Shown: positions 1 to 10,450, counted from the stretch's first letter. The stretch is 64,000 nt of DNA from Rhizophagus irregularis (GCF_026210795.1 NC_089444.1:1850501-1914500); one strand, 5' to 3'. Made by a program: numbers and translations. Notes: generated from the sequence alone by a model not told the origin.

Positions 1-429
1 TGCGGTGCTAGCTCATTTAAAATTATTCAAACAAGCAAAGGAAGGAGGAAACTTGTGGCCTATTTCGAGAATTGGGAGACCACACTAAGGGCCTTAGATA
101 CGCCACAGTTTTTCGTACCTGACGGTAAGGAGTTGAAATGGTGTCGACACTCCATCCCCACTTTGAAGAAAGCACAAAACAAACCGAAGGCTAAAAATAC
201 ACCGAATCCGAAAATATCAGGTAAGTCTGGTAAGAATTTGGAAAGTAATCAGCCTAAGAAGAAGGATAAACCTACATCCTTGAAGAAAGTCCCAAAAAAT
301 AATAACCAGGAGGAGAAACACCCGAAGAATCAGAAGAAGGCAAAGAATACCTCGAAGAAAAAGGGTGGTAATAAAGATAACAAGGCGGTTTTAGCAGAGA
401 TTTTAACTTTATTACAGAAACTAGTTTAG
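1..429 (+). CDS. ORF1-like basic protein of the retroposon family, C-terminal part
   Basis: Frame 1 is open from the first base to a TAG at 427-429, so the gene starts upstream of the window. The conserved core reads SSFKIIQTSKGRRKLVAYFE, then a motif ending DGKELKWC. After it comes a roughly 80-residue tail very rich in Lys, Asn and Pro, ending AEILTLLQKLV. The core and tail recur in copies at 1.5-3.1, 14.6-15.9, 16.4-20.2, 25.3-26.0, 29.7-30.0 and 35.2-35.4 kb. The basic tail suggests nucleic-acid binding (inference). I recognise no named domain, zinc knuckle or enzymatic motif. This is the least damaged C-terminus of the family in the window. Confidence 0.6.
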   Translation, partial: CGASSFKIIQTSKGRRKLVAYFENWETTLRALDTPQFFVPDGKELKWCRHSIPTLKKAQNKPKAKNTPNPKISGKSGKNLESNQPKKKDKPTSLKKVPKNNNQEEKHPKNQKKAKNTSKKKGGNKDNKAVLAEILTLLQKLV

Positions 430-770
430 CCTACGCTTTTATTAGCGGTTTTACAAATTTCAGAATTGTATTATTTTTTAGGATAGAATAGATTTATGTT
501 TAGCACCACAACTTCTTGGAAAGGGGACTTGTCCTCTCCACTTTTTTCCCCCTCCTTATTTTTACCCAGTGTGTTTGCCTGGACCTTTTACCGGACATGG
601 TAGTGGTACAGGTCTTTTTTTTCAAGTAGCTCGGGTTGGCTTTTGGCTTCTCCAGAAATCGATGGTAGGCTCAAGTCGGGTTGTATTACTTAGGTTTTAT
701 TACTTAGGAATCATGCTCTTGCTGTATAGCCCCTACCAGCTTCACATAAAATAAATAAATAAATTTATTT
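1..770 (+). mobile_element. Retroposon-family copy, 3' part (copy 1 of 8)
   Basis: This is the 3' part of a repeat family seen seven more times in the window, cut off by the window start. It holds the C-terminal coding part of the ORF1-like protein, then about 330 bp of non-coding 3' sequence including the remnant of the shared TTTACCCAGTG block near 564. It ends around 757-770 in a run of AAATAAATAAATAAATTT. The other copies end in a similar AAATAAAA tract, as expected of target-primed retroposition. Its true 5' end and target duplication cannot be judged here. Confidence 0.65.
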
Positions 771-1535
771 CTTACAAATTAATACTAAACTACATATTTT
801 ACATTCTTTTCTTTTCATTGTTAGATTGAACATCGTTACTTCCACCTCTTTTCTTTTTATTAGTTTTAATTTCATATCAACCTGACAAAAATGATTTTTT
901 CCATTCTCCAGGCACCAAATACAACATGGAAAAACAAATTTATATTTTGCTACCAGATTTTCTGGAGGATCTGCAAAACCACCATCAACTCCACACCAAT
1001 AGCATAATTGGTTTAAACCTTGCCTGCAAGACATTGAAGAATAATAGGTCAATTCAATAGGCAATTCACAAGTAATCTTCTCACAGACAAATAATTTGTT
1101 GTATAAAATATGGTCTTCTGAAACCAATGAAGAGCCACAAGTATAATTTTTATTTTATTCCGCCAAGAGTAGTATAACCTATCTAGTACAAATAATAACT
1201 GGCATATATCGTAATACATTTAAGCTAAAAACTGTGTCTAGAATAGGAAAATTCATCCAGCGCTGGGAACTAAATTCCCATACCACCAGACCTCACCCTT
1301 TGATAAAGAAAAAGGCTTGACCTAGGTGAAACTTCACTGTCTAGACAAATCCAAATGAACTGGGTAAAAATAAGGAAGAATGGGGCAAGCCCCCTCTAAA
1401 GTCAAGGGCTTATAGAGTAGAATAAAAAGTGAAAAAAATTCTGCTGCTAAAAATGCGCTATATTCTAATTAGAAAAATAACTATCTAATACTAGTATAGG
1501 AATTTAAACTAATTTAATTTACGTAATATGTCCAA

Positions 1536-3123
1536 AACTTCTGCTAAAATCTCAGTGTTAACATATCATCTTTAGCAGTCTTGATCGAGGATTTCTTATC
1601 CTTCTTCTTAGGCTGATTACTGTTCGAACTGTGTCCAGTATTTCCAGACTTCTTGTTTAGAGTATTTTGAGCCTTCGGCTTGTGCTGTTTTTTCAAGTTA
1701 GGAACAGAGTGTTGACACCATCACAACTCCTTATCATTAAGGAAAACTTGAGGCGTATCTAAGGCCTTGAGTGTGGTCTCCCAATTCTCAAAATAGCCTA
1801 CAAGTTTCCTCTTTCCTTTGCTTGTTTGTATACACATCTGTAAAAATAATTGTGGTTGCCATCGTCATTCTTCCGGAATGTCATGAATAACAGCTTGGAA
1901 CTTTTCACGTTGTTTTCTTTCTCGTAAAGTCCAACTTGCGGGAAACCATCTCACCGGTATACCTCCCAGGTCAGTCATCCAAAACTTGTTGAATTGGGGA
2001 AGGGTAAATGAGTTCAAACCTATTTTGACTCTAAGAGTCTGATATTTGTGCTGCCGTTTTACTGACAGCTTAATAGTATGACCCATAACGTTAATTCTCC
2101 TAAGATTTTCTTAACGTCCCAGGTATACGGAATGTCATATACAATAATGTCTCTGACCTGCTCTCGCTAGTCATCAGCTTCTTTGTATTTGAGTGGCCTC
2201 GAGTACGGGTAAATTCTTCCCCTATGGGGTTTTTTGGCTGATATTTGTACATCAGGATTTGTTGTTGTTGATTGGTTCTTGATTACCTTTCTTCTGGGAA
2301 GTTTCGGGTATCAGTTTGATCGACAGGGTCATTTCCACATCAGGCAGTATTGGAGGCGTTTCAAGATGAGCTAGTAGATGTAAACAATTCATCATCGGCA
2401 GAGTGACATTCCGATTCTGTGTTATCACCCATATCACCATATAAAGTATAGGAGCGGGTAGCAAATTTATCTCACGACTTGAACGAAGCGTAAAGCGCTA
2501 TAGAAAATATTAGTAAAAGGGTGGTAGATTGTATATTCTAGAGTGTCCAGGATTTCATGGTGTGATGGCCCGAAAAGTGTGGTGTGATTTAAACAAAAAA
2601 TGTGGTTTGGTGCGATTTTTAATTCTGGCCAGATTTAGCGTAATTTCGGCTGGAATTAACATAATAATTTTAACTTCAAATTCACTATCTTAAAATTTGA
2701 TAAATAAAAACCAATCATGTGATCATAAATCGACCAATAAAACTCAATTTACTGTGGATAGTGTGAAAAATGTAAAACTTTGCCAAAAAATGCGGCCACA
2801 CCAAAAGTGTAAAAAAATAACAAAAAGTGTGAAAAAGGTGTGATCGTTCTATCCTGGACACCCTAGACTATATTCATCGCCTGCGCCTGTATAGAAAAGT
2901 TATTTGGGTTGGCACTCTTGCCAAACGTATCTACTAGAAGCTGAGCTTTGTTCATAGCCTGTGGACTCTTATCAAATAAAGTTTTAAGGAAACCATTTTC
3001 TACAAACAAGCCGAGCTCTGCGGTCACTTCATGTAAATATTGGTATCCATTATACAAGATAAACTTTAAAAAGTCTTCTGCATTATTAGGATTTATTCTA
3101 CCCAAGTCTCCTATGTTTGACAT
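1536..3123 (-). pseudogene. ORF1-like protein of copy A, broken
   Basis: The N-terminus is MSNIGDLGRINPNNAEDFLK, followed by a helical-looking region and ANPNNFSIQAQA. The frame is cut by the element at 2539-2868, resumes as a Pro/Thr stretch (ETPPILPDVEMT, 2464-2252), then continues as MGHTIKLSVKRQHKYQTLRV to AVIHDIPEE (2086-1865) and the degraded IIQTSKG/KELKWC core near 1830-1720. Stops and frameshifts separate the segments, so this copy is not functional. The order of segments here, with that in copy D, gives the family's protein layout: N-terminal helical part, Pro-rich linker, WFPASWTLRERK core, basic C-tail. Confidence 0.55.
2539..2868. mobile_element. Non-autonomous TIR element nested in copy A
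   Basis: About 330 bp begins TAGAGTGTCCAGGAT and closes with the inverted partner ATCCTGGACACCCTA. The flanks share TATATTC at 2532-2538 and 2869-2875. Copy D keeps the uninterrupted site (TTGTATATTCGTCACC near 19919), which confirms that this is an insertion. There is no coding potential. A TIR beginning TAG with a duplication of about 7-8 bp resembles hAT-type MITEs, but the exact edge differs by 2-3 bases between the ends, so the superfamily is a guess. Confidence 0.65.
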
Positions 3124-6100
3124 TTTTATTTTATGTAAAAAATTTTAAATAAAGTGAAAAAATTTTAAGTAAAAATGAAAAGGAGAAAGAGTTCTTATTA
3201 GACTTCGCCACAAGTATAATTCATTTCATTTTCAATTAATCCAAATTCTTGTTTCTCATCAGATGTTAATGCCCGTTCACTATAAATGCATTGTAACTTT
3301 CCACATTGAAAACATTCTATATAGATTCGGACTTTTGTATTGATGAGAAGACCCTTAGGGACATGCTCAGCAGATTCCAAAGCTATCACCAAAGATGGTC
3401 TGTGACGTTCACTTGTTTCAGTATTGTGAACAGAATTGAAAGCAGCATAATGGTCATCATTTTCTATATTAATATTATAAAATAATATTAATGTCATTTT
3501 ACATATTGTTTATATTTGATATGACAATTATGACAATTACTGAATTACTTTTTGATAGCATAGAATCAGAAAAATTTCCCAGTTTTTCAAAAATATCATG
3601 AGGAAGACGGATTGGCTTACATAGAGTACAAGATATATCATTGCATTTTTTTATCTGTAATAAAATAAAATTAAAATTCAGTATTTAATAGTGTATTATA
3701 GATTAATCAAAAATATTTTTTATAGGACCTGAAAATAATAATGGCATATCCTGCAATGAGTTCTTATAAAATTTTGGAATAGATTTTTCTTAGAAAGAAT
3801 ATCAGCGGTAGTTTCTGATATTTTTAATGTTTGATCAATCATTAAAATTGTCTAATTAAAAAAGACATTAATATAAAGTATTGATTTAAAAATCATAAAT
3901 ATTTTCGCTATAAATACTTACATTGAAAAATTCTGTAATGGCAAATTCTTGAGTTGGATCATAACAAATAAATTGTTCATTATGTAAATGATGACATTGT
4001 TTCTCACATTAAAGCTACTCCCTGTAAGGCCAAATTTAATATTGACATAATTCTTTCAGCAGGATTTGTCCAACTTTGGTGGAGTGCTGTACGAAGAGCA
4101 ATTAACATGTCAAAATCCTCACAAAGAAATAAACAAATTAAAGAAATTTGGACTGATCCATAGGTCACTCGATGGTCGGGACCACCATCAGTATAAATGC
4201 AAAGAATGGGAGGAATTGTTTGTGGATAATAAGCAGAAATTACATTAAAAAATTCTGTTGTATGTCGGATAACAGTACTGGGTTGAAATATAGTGTCTTT
4301 ATAAGAGACGAAAACTTGTCCATCATAAAATGACTCTTCAATACTTAAGGGAACTTTGCAAATAAAAATAACAGAAGGAGTCAATGATAATTTAGTGAAA
4401 TCGTAATCACATGCAACCAAATTAGCTTCTTTTAGAACCATGGATTTTTTGTTACGAACTCCAGTAGAAGTAGCTACTCCCTCACCAATAGGAACCTTGT
4501 GTTTGTCATCTGCACAAATTAAGCAAACATAGTTTCGAAAAAGAATGGCAAATTCCCGCAAATAGTGGAACAAACATGCACAATAATGAGAATCAGGATG
4601 TTCTTTCCGAAGAAGACGTGTTTGAATTTGAAATTTGACATTGAATCGACCAGTATAATGGATTGCACTAGCTGCAATGGGATTAGTAGGAGAAAATTGT
4701 AATCCAATCCATTCTTCACAGGGAATTTGAATTTCATTAGGAAGTGGAGTAGAAAATTTGTTTTGCAAACGTTTGATTATAATATCATGAAGATGCTGAA
4801 CTGACATAGCCAAAGGCATATACAAAATATCATGGTGATGATGATCATCAACTGCAAGTATTTTCTAAGTTAAATTTTAGTAAATTAAATAAAAAATGCA
4901 GATTAGAATTGGTAAATATGAAAAATAAGACAAATAAAATTAAATTTATCTTACCTCATTGAAAAAACCAGCCATTTCATCCCAAAATGCATCAAATGTG
5001 GATCCTTTAAATGCGAAGATTAACTATAATAGACGGGTCCTCTAAGGCTAGCATAATATGCAAATGGTTTTCAATCTCTTTACTAATTACATCATTCGTA
5101 ACTGCTGCATCACTGGTAAGATCATAATAAAGAGTACATAAAACTGCTGGAGTAACTTGTTTAATGAGGGAATACTATAATTTGATTTTGTTAATTAAAA
5201 TTGGTATTTTTAATATTAATGTAAAAATATGAAAATTATAAAAAAATTACCTTATGAAGAGCATTTTTTCGCATTTGTTATGTGTAAATTTAGGTAAAAG
5301 CTTTTGTAAGCTAGCCATTATTTGCACTAATTTAGTTTCATCTCGGTTATTAAAACAAGAAGGAACTTTCCAAATATAGTTTAATGTTCCAAGATAGTTG
5401 CCTTGGTGATACTGATAAATTGTTACTGCTACATCAAATTGCAAATCTTTAATATATGTATATCAGTATGTCTTTTGAAAACATCATCTGGAAGAAAAGA
5501 TTCTAAATTAACATATTCATAATCTTCTTTACTTCTTAAAAATTTTCCATATGCATGGTACTATTAATTGTATAGACAGTTAAATCTCGAGCTGGAACAT
5601 CACTGTGATGAATTTCTTGCATCTGCTCATTTGCTTATATTAAGATAATGTGAATATTTTTTGACAACTTGAATTAATTCTAATACCTCCTGAATAATTG
5701 GTTCCCAAACTTTACTGCAAGCCCAAGGTTGTGTTACTGAAATTGATAATGATTGGACAAGTTCTTCCAGTTTGGCATGTGACAATTTTTCTTTTTTGTG
5801 TTTACCGTGATGATAGAATTGGTTATAAGTGGTATTTTGTTTGTATAATGAGAGTTCTTGAAATAAAACTGGAAGATGAAGTGAACGAGCACAAAACTTA
5901 TCCAAATGTGGATTGATATACCAAATTAATGCTGCCAGTCGCTCAATAAATTTTTTGCCTGCAGTTTCATACAGATTGCTATTCCATTTGACTTTTCTTT
6001 GTTGCAATAATCGTATAATATCATTAAATAGCAAATTATTTTGATTATCTTTCGTTTTTAATGATGGTAAAGAAGGCTGCTGTGCAGAGCTTTGCATAAT

Positions 6101-6602
6101 TCGGTTAAATGCATTAAAATGGGCTGCAGCTGCCAAAGTTGAAGTGTTATCAATTGGTAATTCTTCTTCAGCTTGTGTTACGAACTTGATATGTGTATAT
6201 GCAAATGTAAACATTAAAGAAAGTTCATCTTTTAACCCATCTTGAATGAACGTCCAAAATGCTTAACCTGACGCAGATAAAACTTCCCGGTAGTAAGCTG
6301 TTCAAAAATATCATTGAAAGTTTTTGATTTAATATCAACTTTCATTATTCTTGAACTTATCACAATTTTTCGTGCTTTTTCTACATGTACTACAAAATGT
6401 GGCATTTTTTTATTTATAAGAGAAGTAGATCTAAAAATACCCAAAAAATATTTGTGTAAAAAGGTCATTATATGTAAAAGTAAGGTGGTATTTATGTAAT
6501 GGTTATTCTTAATTTACATAATAGATGATAGGTATTGTTCTTCGTTTATATTAATCAAAAATGTAACTTTATTTTTAAAAAAACTCGTTAACTATAATGG
6601 GC

Positions 6603-7113
6603 CTAATTAGATAATTTACTTTTAGTTAAAGATCTACCTCTATTTGGAGATTGTTGATCTTCCGAATTGTAATGATGATGTAACTGATGTTGACAGGCAG
6701 AGAAAAGAGAACGAGATGGAGAATGTTGGGATGAATCATAATGATGATGTGACTGATATTGACAGGCAGGGGAAAGAGAATGAGATGGAGAATATTGGGA
6801 TGAATCGTAATGATGATGCGACCGATGTTGATAAGAATAAGATGGAGAATATCGGGATGAATTGTAATGATGATGTGACTGATATTGACGGGCAGGAGAA
6901 AGAGAATGAGATGGAGAATATTTGGATTGATAAGAACGAGATTTAGAGTGACGTGATTTGGATTGAGAGCAGCGTGGTTTGTAGCAAGATTGACATGATT
7001 TGGAACGAGAGTGCTGTGAGGAGCGGCATGATTTGGAATGGGAGTAGCATCATGATTTTGAGTAGGAGTGGTGTGATTTAGATCGAGGAAGACTGGATTC
7101 TGATTCTTCTTCC
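6603..7113 (-). pseudogene. Ser/Arg- and His-rich repeat exon
   Basis: On the minus strand a frame runs from a splice-like acceptor (TTTTCAG before 7113) to a TAG at 6603-6605, interrupted by one TGA where the surrounding pattern expects CGA (Arg). It encodes KSRHSKSRSYQSK-type SR dipeptides, then four imperfect repeats of about 20-23 residues built on YSPSHSLSPARQYQSHHHYN. RS-rich domains are typical of splicing and nuclear-speckle proteins. Here no RRM or other domain is visible, so only the composition is certain. The opposite strand is also open over 6644-6946 (repeated NDDVTDIDRQ), but that reads as a shadow of the same tandem repeats. It lies just upstream of the DDE-like gene on the same strand and could be a 5' exon of it or a separate gene. 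Confidence 0.45.
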
Positions 7114-7301
7114 CTGAAAATTAGGTATAGATTTAAATGTTTAATTGATAATTTAAAGATTGAACATAAGAAAAAAAGGCTCTTTATTGAATCATCTGAT
7201 TATTAACCTTTTAATATCATTTTCACCTAATTAAAATAAACGATAAAATAAATTAATAATAAATTCTATTAATAAAATTATATATGCTATTAATTCTATT
7301 G

Positions 7302-7611
7302 CAGCAGATTGCAAAATTGTAAGACCACCCTATGATTTTTTAATTTGAAAATTTGATATTTTGAATTTTTCAAAAACTAGTAAAAAATCAAGTTAAAAAC
7401 CTGTTTATTTAACTCCTTAAATAAAAATAGAAATATATCATATGATTCAATATAAATAAATTACTTTAAAATTTATATTAATTTTAAGGAGTTACAGTTA
7501 TTACAAAATAAATATTTAAACTTGCTTTTTTACTAATTCTTGAAAAAATTCAAAATATCAAATTTTCAAATTAAAAATCATAGGGTGGTCTTACAATTTT
7601 GTAATTTGCTG
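7302..7611. mobile_element. 310-bp MITE, family CAGCAGATTGC, copy 1
   Basis: The terminal inverted repeats are long: CAGCAGATTGCAAAATTGTA at the left, the matching inverse ending GCTG at the right, and the homology extends inward through GACCACCCTATGATTTTT and AAATTTGATATTTTGAA. Near-identical copies lie at 20611-20920 and (truncated) 28876-29136. There is no coding capacity. The terminus matches the end of the Tc1-like transposon at about 13283 (GGTGGTCGCACAATTTTGC), so that family is its likely source of transposase. Confidence 0.8.
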
Positions 7612-7729
7612 TAATAAAATTATAATAACATCAACTATATCATTTTTTAAAGTATATTAATTAAAAACTTGTATTATGTCAAAATTAGTTTTGAAGTTAG
7701 AGACAGAAGCTAATTTTCTGATATCAAAT

Positions 7730-9700
7730 GTGTTGCTCCTCTCCAACAGCTTTGTATCCTGTCAGTAACTGAGTGGCCTCAGGTTTAGATGAGTTTTTGT
7801 ATCAGGTTTTGCCATTGTTGATTGGTCTATGACTTGTTTATCATCTGCCCTATGAAAAAAAATCATCCAATTTTTGTACAATATTTGTTCAAGTCCGTGT
7901 GGAAATTGTACAATTATTGCAGATTTTTGGATAAAAATAGCTATGAAGTTTTTCAAAGCATATTAAAAGTATGCAATTTTTGTACAACTTAAATTTAGGA
8001 TATAGAAAATGTTCAATTTTTGTGTGATCTTTATACAACTTAAATTTAGGATACAGAAAGCATTCAATTTTTGTACAATAAAAATTGTGATTATTGTACA
8101 ACTTGAAAATAGACTTAAATTTAGGATACGGAAAGCAATTTTTGGGTAATCCTACTCCATCTGGTTACATTTGACCACTTTTAGGGTCAAATAGACCACT
8201 TTTAACCATTACAAATAGATTTTCCTAAGTAAAGTTATTTATGCAGTAAGGTTACACAAAATTCAACTGCATATTTGCTTATAAAAGGGCACCATTGGTG
8301 AAATTTTTGTATCATCTTGTAACTAAAAAAAAGTTAAAAACTTTTTATTAGGTTACACAATTAGTTCTGACTGGAATTATAATTTGGCCAGAATTATGCG
8401 GTAAAAATCAACTATCACGTGATCTGATCGTCAAAATAAATATGATGACGCGAAATGTTTTTGTTTATGTTTTTTTAACCTTTTAACTTTTCTTCAACTT
8501 TCTTTTAAAATATTAGGTAAGAAAAACTTGTGTTCTTTATCTTTTTATTTTCCTAACTTTTTACATTTTAATGTTACTAACTTGCTTTCTTCACTAACTT
8601 CATACTTTTTTATTTAATACTAATAATTTACTTACACTAATAATTTACTTTCTTCTTTGATACTACTAATTTACTTTCATGTTACTAACATACTTTATTT
8701 TATTTTATTTTCTTACAAATTTTTATATTTATGATTATATCAAATTTAGTATTTTATTTATGAAATATTGTGTATATTTTTTATATTTTAAGTCAATAAA
8801 AATTCATAATTTCACTTTATAAATTGCCTATTATTACTGTAAAATTTAACCTATAATTCCTAAAATATGGCCTAAACTTTGGCTCAAAAATCACACAATA
8901 ATTGTATAAATTCAGGTCAAAAATAGGATAATTATTGAATGAATTACCATGCAATAATTGTGTGATTTATTGCAATTTTTAGCACAATTATTGTATGGTC
9001 AAATATACAGAAATCGTAGTGAATTTAATTGAATGATTTTTCAACAAAAATCACACAGACTTTTTTCATAGGGCTGTAGCACGCGCTTTTATTTATCTTT
9101 CTTCCGGGAGTTTTCAGGTATTACAGGTTGATCAACAGGGGTCATTTCTATATTAGGCAGTTTAGGAGGCGTATTGGCTACTGTTTTTGATGCTCTTGAC
9201 CTTAATTTGTTAACCTTATGGTTAAATTCAGTGACATCAGGCTCATCTGCTAATGACTCATCATCTGTCATGTAAAAAACTGGGCAGCGAAATTTTCCCA
9301 AGTTTTGGATAAGGCATATATTGCTATAGAAAATATTAGCGAAAGGTAGTTGGTTGTATATTTGTAGCTTGAGCTTGAGCAGTGAAGTTCGTAGGGTTAG
9401 CACTGTTGCCAAACTTCTCTATCAATAACTGTGCTTTGTTTACAGCTTTTGACAGGTTTTTGTTAAATAGGTCTTTGAAGAAACAGTCCTCTATAAAAGA
9501 ACTTAAGTGAAAAGAAAGTGACTGATAAAATATATCGTTAAATTCTGAAATGAAGTCTACAGCTTCTTTGTATTGTATTCTACTCGTGTCCTTTGTCATT
9601 TTTAATGTGTAATAAAGTTTAATAAAGGAATATATTTTTTTAAAAAAAATTATTACACAGAAATTTTCATAAAAAATGAATATTCAGGAAAGAGTTTTTT
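7730..9700 (-). mobile_element. Retroposon-family copy B, 3'-truncated, with a nested element
   Basis: The 5' end is near 9700 (minus strand, ACTCTTTCCTG leader). The protein starts at ATG 9599 (MTKDTSRIQYKEAVDFISEF ... NKAQLLIEKFGNSANPTNF) and continues in another frame to about 9089. The element is split by a 1226-bp insertion at 7848-9073 and resumes at 7847-7730 with the segment matching TAACTGAGTGGCCTCAGG. The WFPASW core, basic tail and 3' UTR are missing, so the copy is dead. Confidence 0.65.
7848..9073. mobile_element. 1226-bp non-autonomous TIR element with 3-bp duplication
   Basis: The element begins CCCTATGAAAAAA and ends with the exact inverse TTTTTTCATAGGG. It is flanked by CTG on both sides (7845-7847, 9074-9076) and sits inside retroposon copy B. 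The uninterrupted sequence CATCTGTAACACGCG in copy C near 15395 confirms the insertion site. The interior is AT-rich, with repeated TTTTTGTACAA and AAATTTAGGATA motifs and no credible gene. A 3-bp duplication fits PIF/Harbinger-, CACTA- or related elements, but none of the usual terminal sequences of those groups is present, so the superfamily is left open. Confidence 0.75.
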
Positions 9701-9764
9701 TAAATAAGTATTAAAGTTATTACTATTACACAAATTTTATTTACTAATATTTAACTCACATGAT

Positions 9765-10450
9765 AATTGGAAATAAGGCTATTAAACTTTGTCTGGCATT
9801 GTTTACCAGTGTAGTTGCACCCACAATTATGGTTAACACTTTCTGCTATTGTATTCCAGAAGTTTCTTTGGCTGTGACCAATGATTCTGTAGTAATACTC
9901 ATAATTTTGTTCCCTATGCTGCTCAATTAGAGCAGCGGTTTGCTGGTCTGACCATTCAGTATTAGAATTACGATTATGGCAAGAGGTAGAAGTCTGAGGG
10001 GAGGTAGATGAATTATGATAAAAAGGGTATGAGGGGAGGTAGGAGACTGAGGAGAAGTAGAAGACAAAGAAGAGGGTATGAGAGGAGGTAGATGAATTAT
10101 GATGAAAAGGGGTATGAGGGGAGGTAGATGAATTATGATAGAAAAGGTACGAAAGGAGGTAGGAGACTGAGAAGAAGTAGAAGACAAAGAAGAGGGTATG
10201 AGAGGAGGTAGATGAATTATGATGAAGAGGGGTACGAGGAGAGGTAGACGAATGATGATGATGAGGGTGCGAAAGGTATTACGATTATCATGAGGAGAGT
10301 TAGGTCAAGGAGAATCAGATCAAGGAGGGTCAGGTTGAGGAGAGATATTAGGTTGAAGAGAGGACATGTTATTTGAAGATAGAGAGTTAGGTCGAGGAGA
10401 GTCAAGTCGAGAAGATAGTCAGATCAAGAAGAGTTATTAGGTCAAAGAGA
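9765..10450 (-). pseudogene. Myb/SANT-like (trihelix-type) DNA-binding exon with Ser/Thr-His repeats
   Basis: On the minus strand 9970-9765 a frame reads NTEWSDQQTAALIEQH, then YRIIGHSQRNFWNTIAESV, then YTGKQCQTKFNSLISNYH, and stops just after a GTGAGT donor-like site. The spaced W, W and the QC..KF..L pattern fit a Myb/SANT-like domain of the kind used by transposon-related and trihelix DNA-binding proteins. Upstream (10250-9970) the same frame is a tandem repeat of HNSSTSSHT-type peptides. The likely start region (MSSLQPNISPQPDPP near 10368) has two TGA codons in place of expected CGA. The 5' part is therefore probably decayed, and the downstream exon(s) are not identified. Confidence 0.45.

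Larger units (their letters stand above)
1149..3206 (-). mobile_element. Retroposon-family copy A, near full length, with 15-bp target duplication
   Basis: The copy is bounded by perfect direct repeats GCCACAAGTATAATT at 1134-1148 and 3207-3221. Removing it rejoins the reading frame of the host gene (NYTCG followed by SSLVSEDH). On the minus strand the element starts around 3206, carries an ORF1-like protein from ATG 3123 and a long 3' UTR with the shared block near 1260-1375, and ends GGCGGAATAAAATAAAA. A long target duplication and an A-rich 3' end are hallmarks of target-primed retroposition (LINE/SINE-like). No reverse transcriptase, endonuclease or LTR is visible. It contains a nested 330-bp element at 2539-2868. 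Confidence 0.75.
765..6468 (-). pseudogene. DDE-like nuclease/transposase-type gene, split by a retroposon
   Basis: A multi-exon gene runs on the minus strand. The N-terminal part (6468-6232, then 6214-5627) begins near MPHFVVHVEKARK. A short piece lies at 5444-5247 and the core at 4825-4004. In the 273-residue core, Asp106/107 (in CADDKHK), Asp213 (in YTDGGPDH) and Glu257 (in NPAERIMS) are spaced like the acidic triad of an RNase H-fold DDE enzyme, with 43 residues between the last two. After GVAL a 1-nt frame change is needed to continue into CEKQCHHLHNEQF. Downstream exons carry Cys pairs (CNDISCTLC, CFQCGKLQC, CYWCGVDGG, PCCIWC) that suggest a zinc-binding tail. The coding sequence is interrupted between 1149 and 3206 by a retroposon. 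The DDE assignment rests on motif spacing only, and I cannot name the family. Confidence 0.5.

Noticed and set aside
569-754. Plus-strand frame of 61 codons
   Set aside because: It lies wholly in the 3' UTR of a retroposon copy and is not conserved in the other copies.
6644-6946. Plus-strand open frame with NDDVTDIDRQ repeats
   Set aside because: It is the complement of the SR/His-rich minus-strand exon. The minus strand has splice-like borders and a biologically sensible composition, and both frames stay open only because of the tandem repeats.
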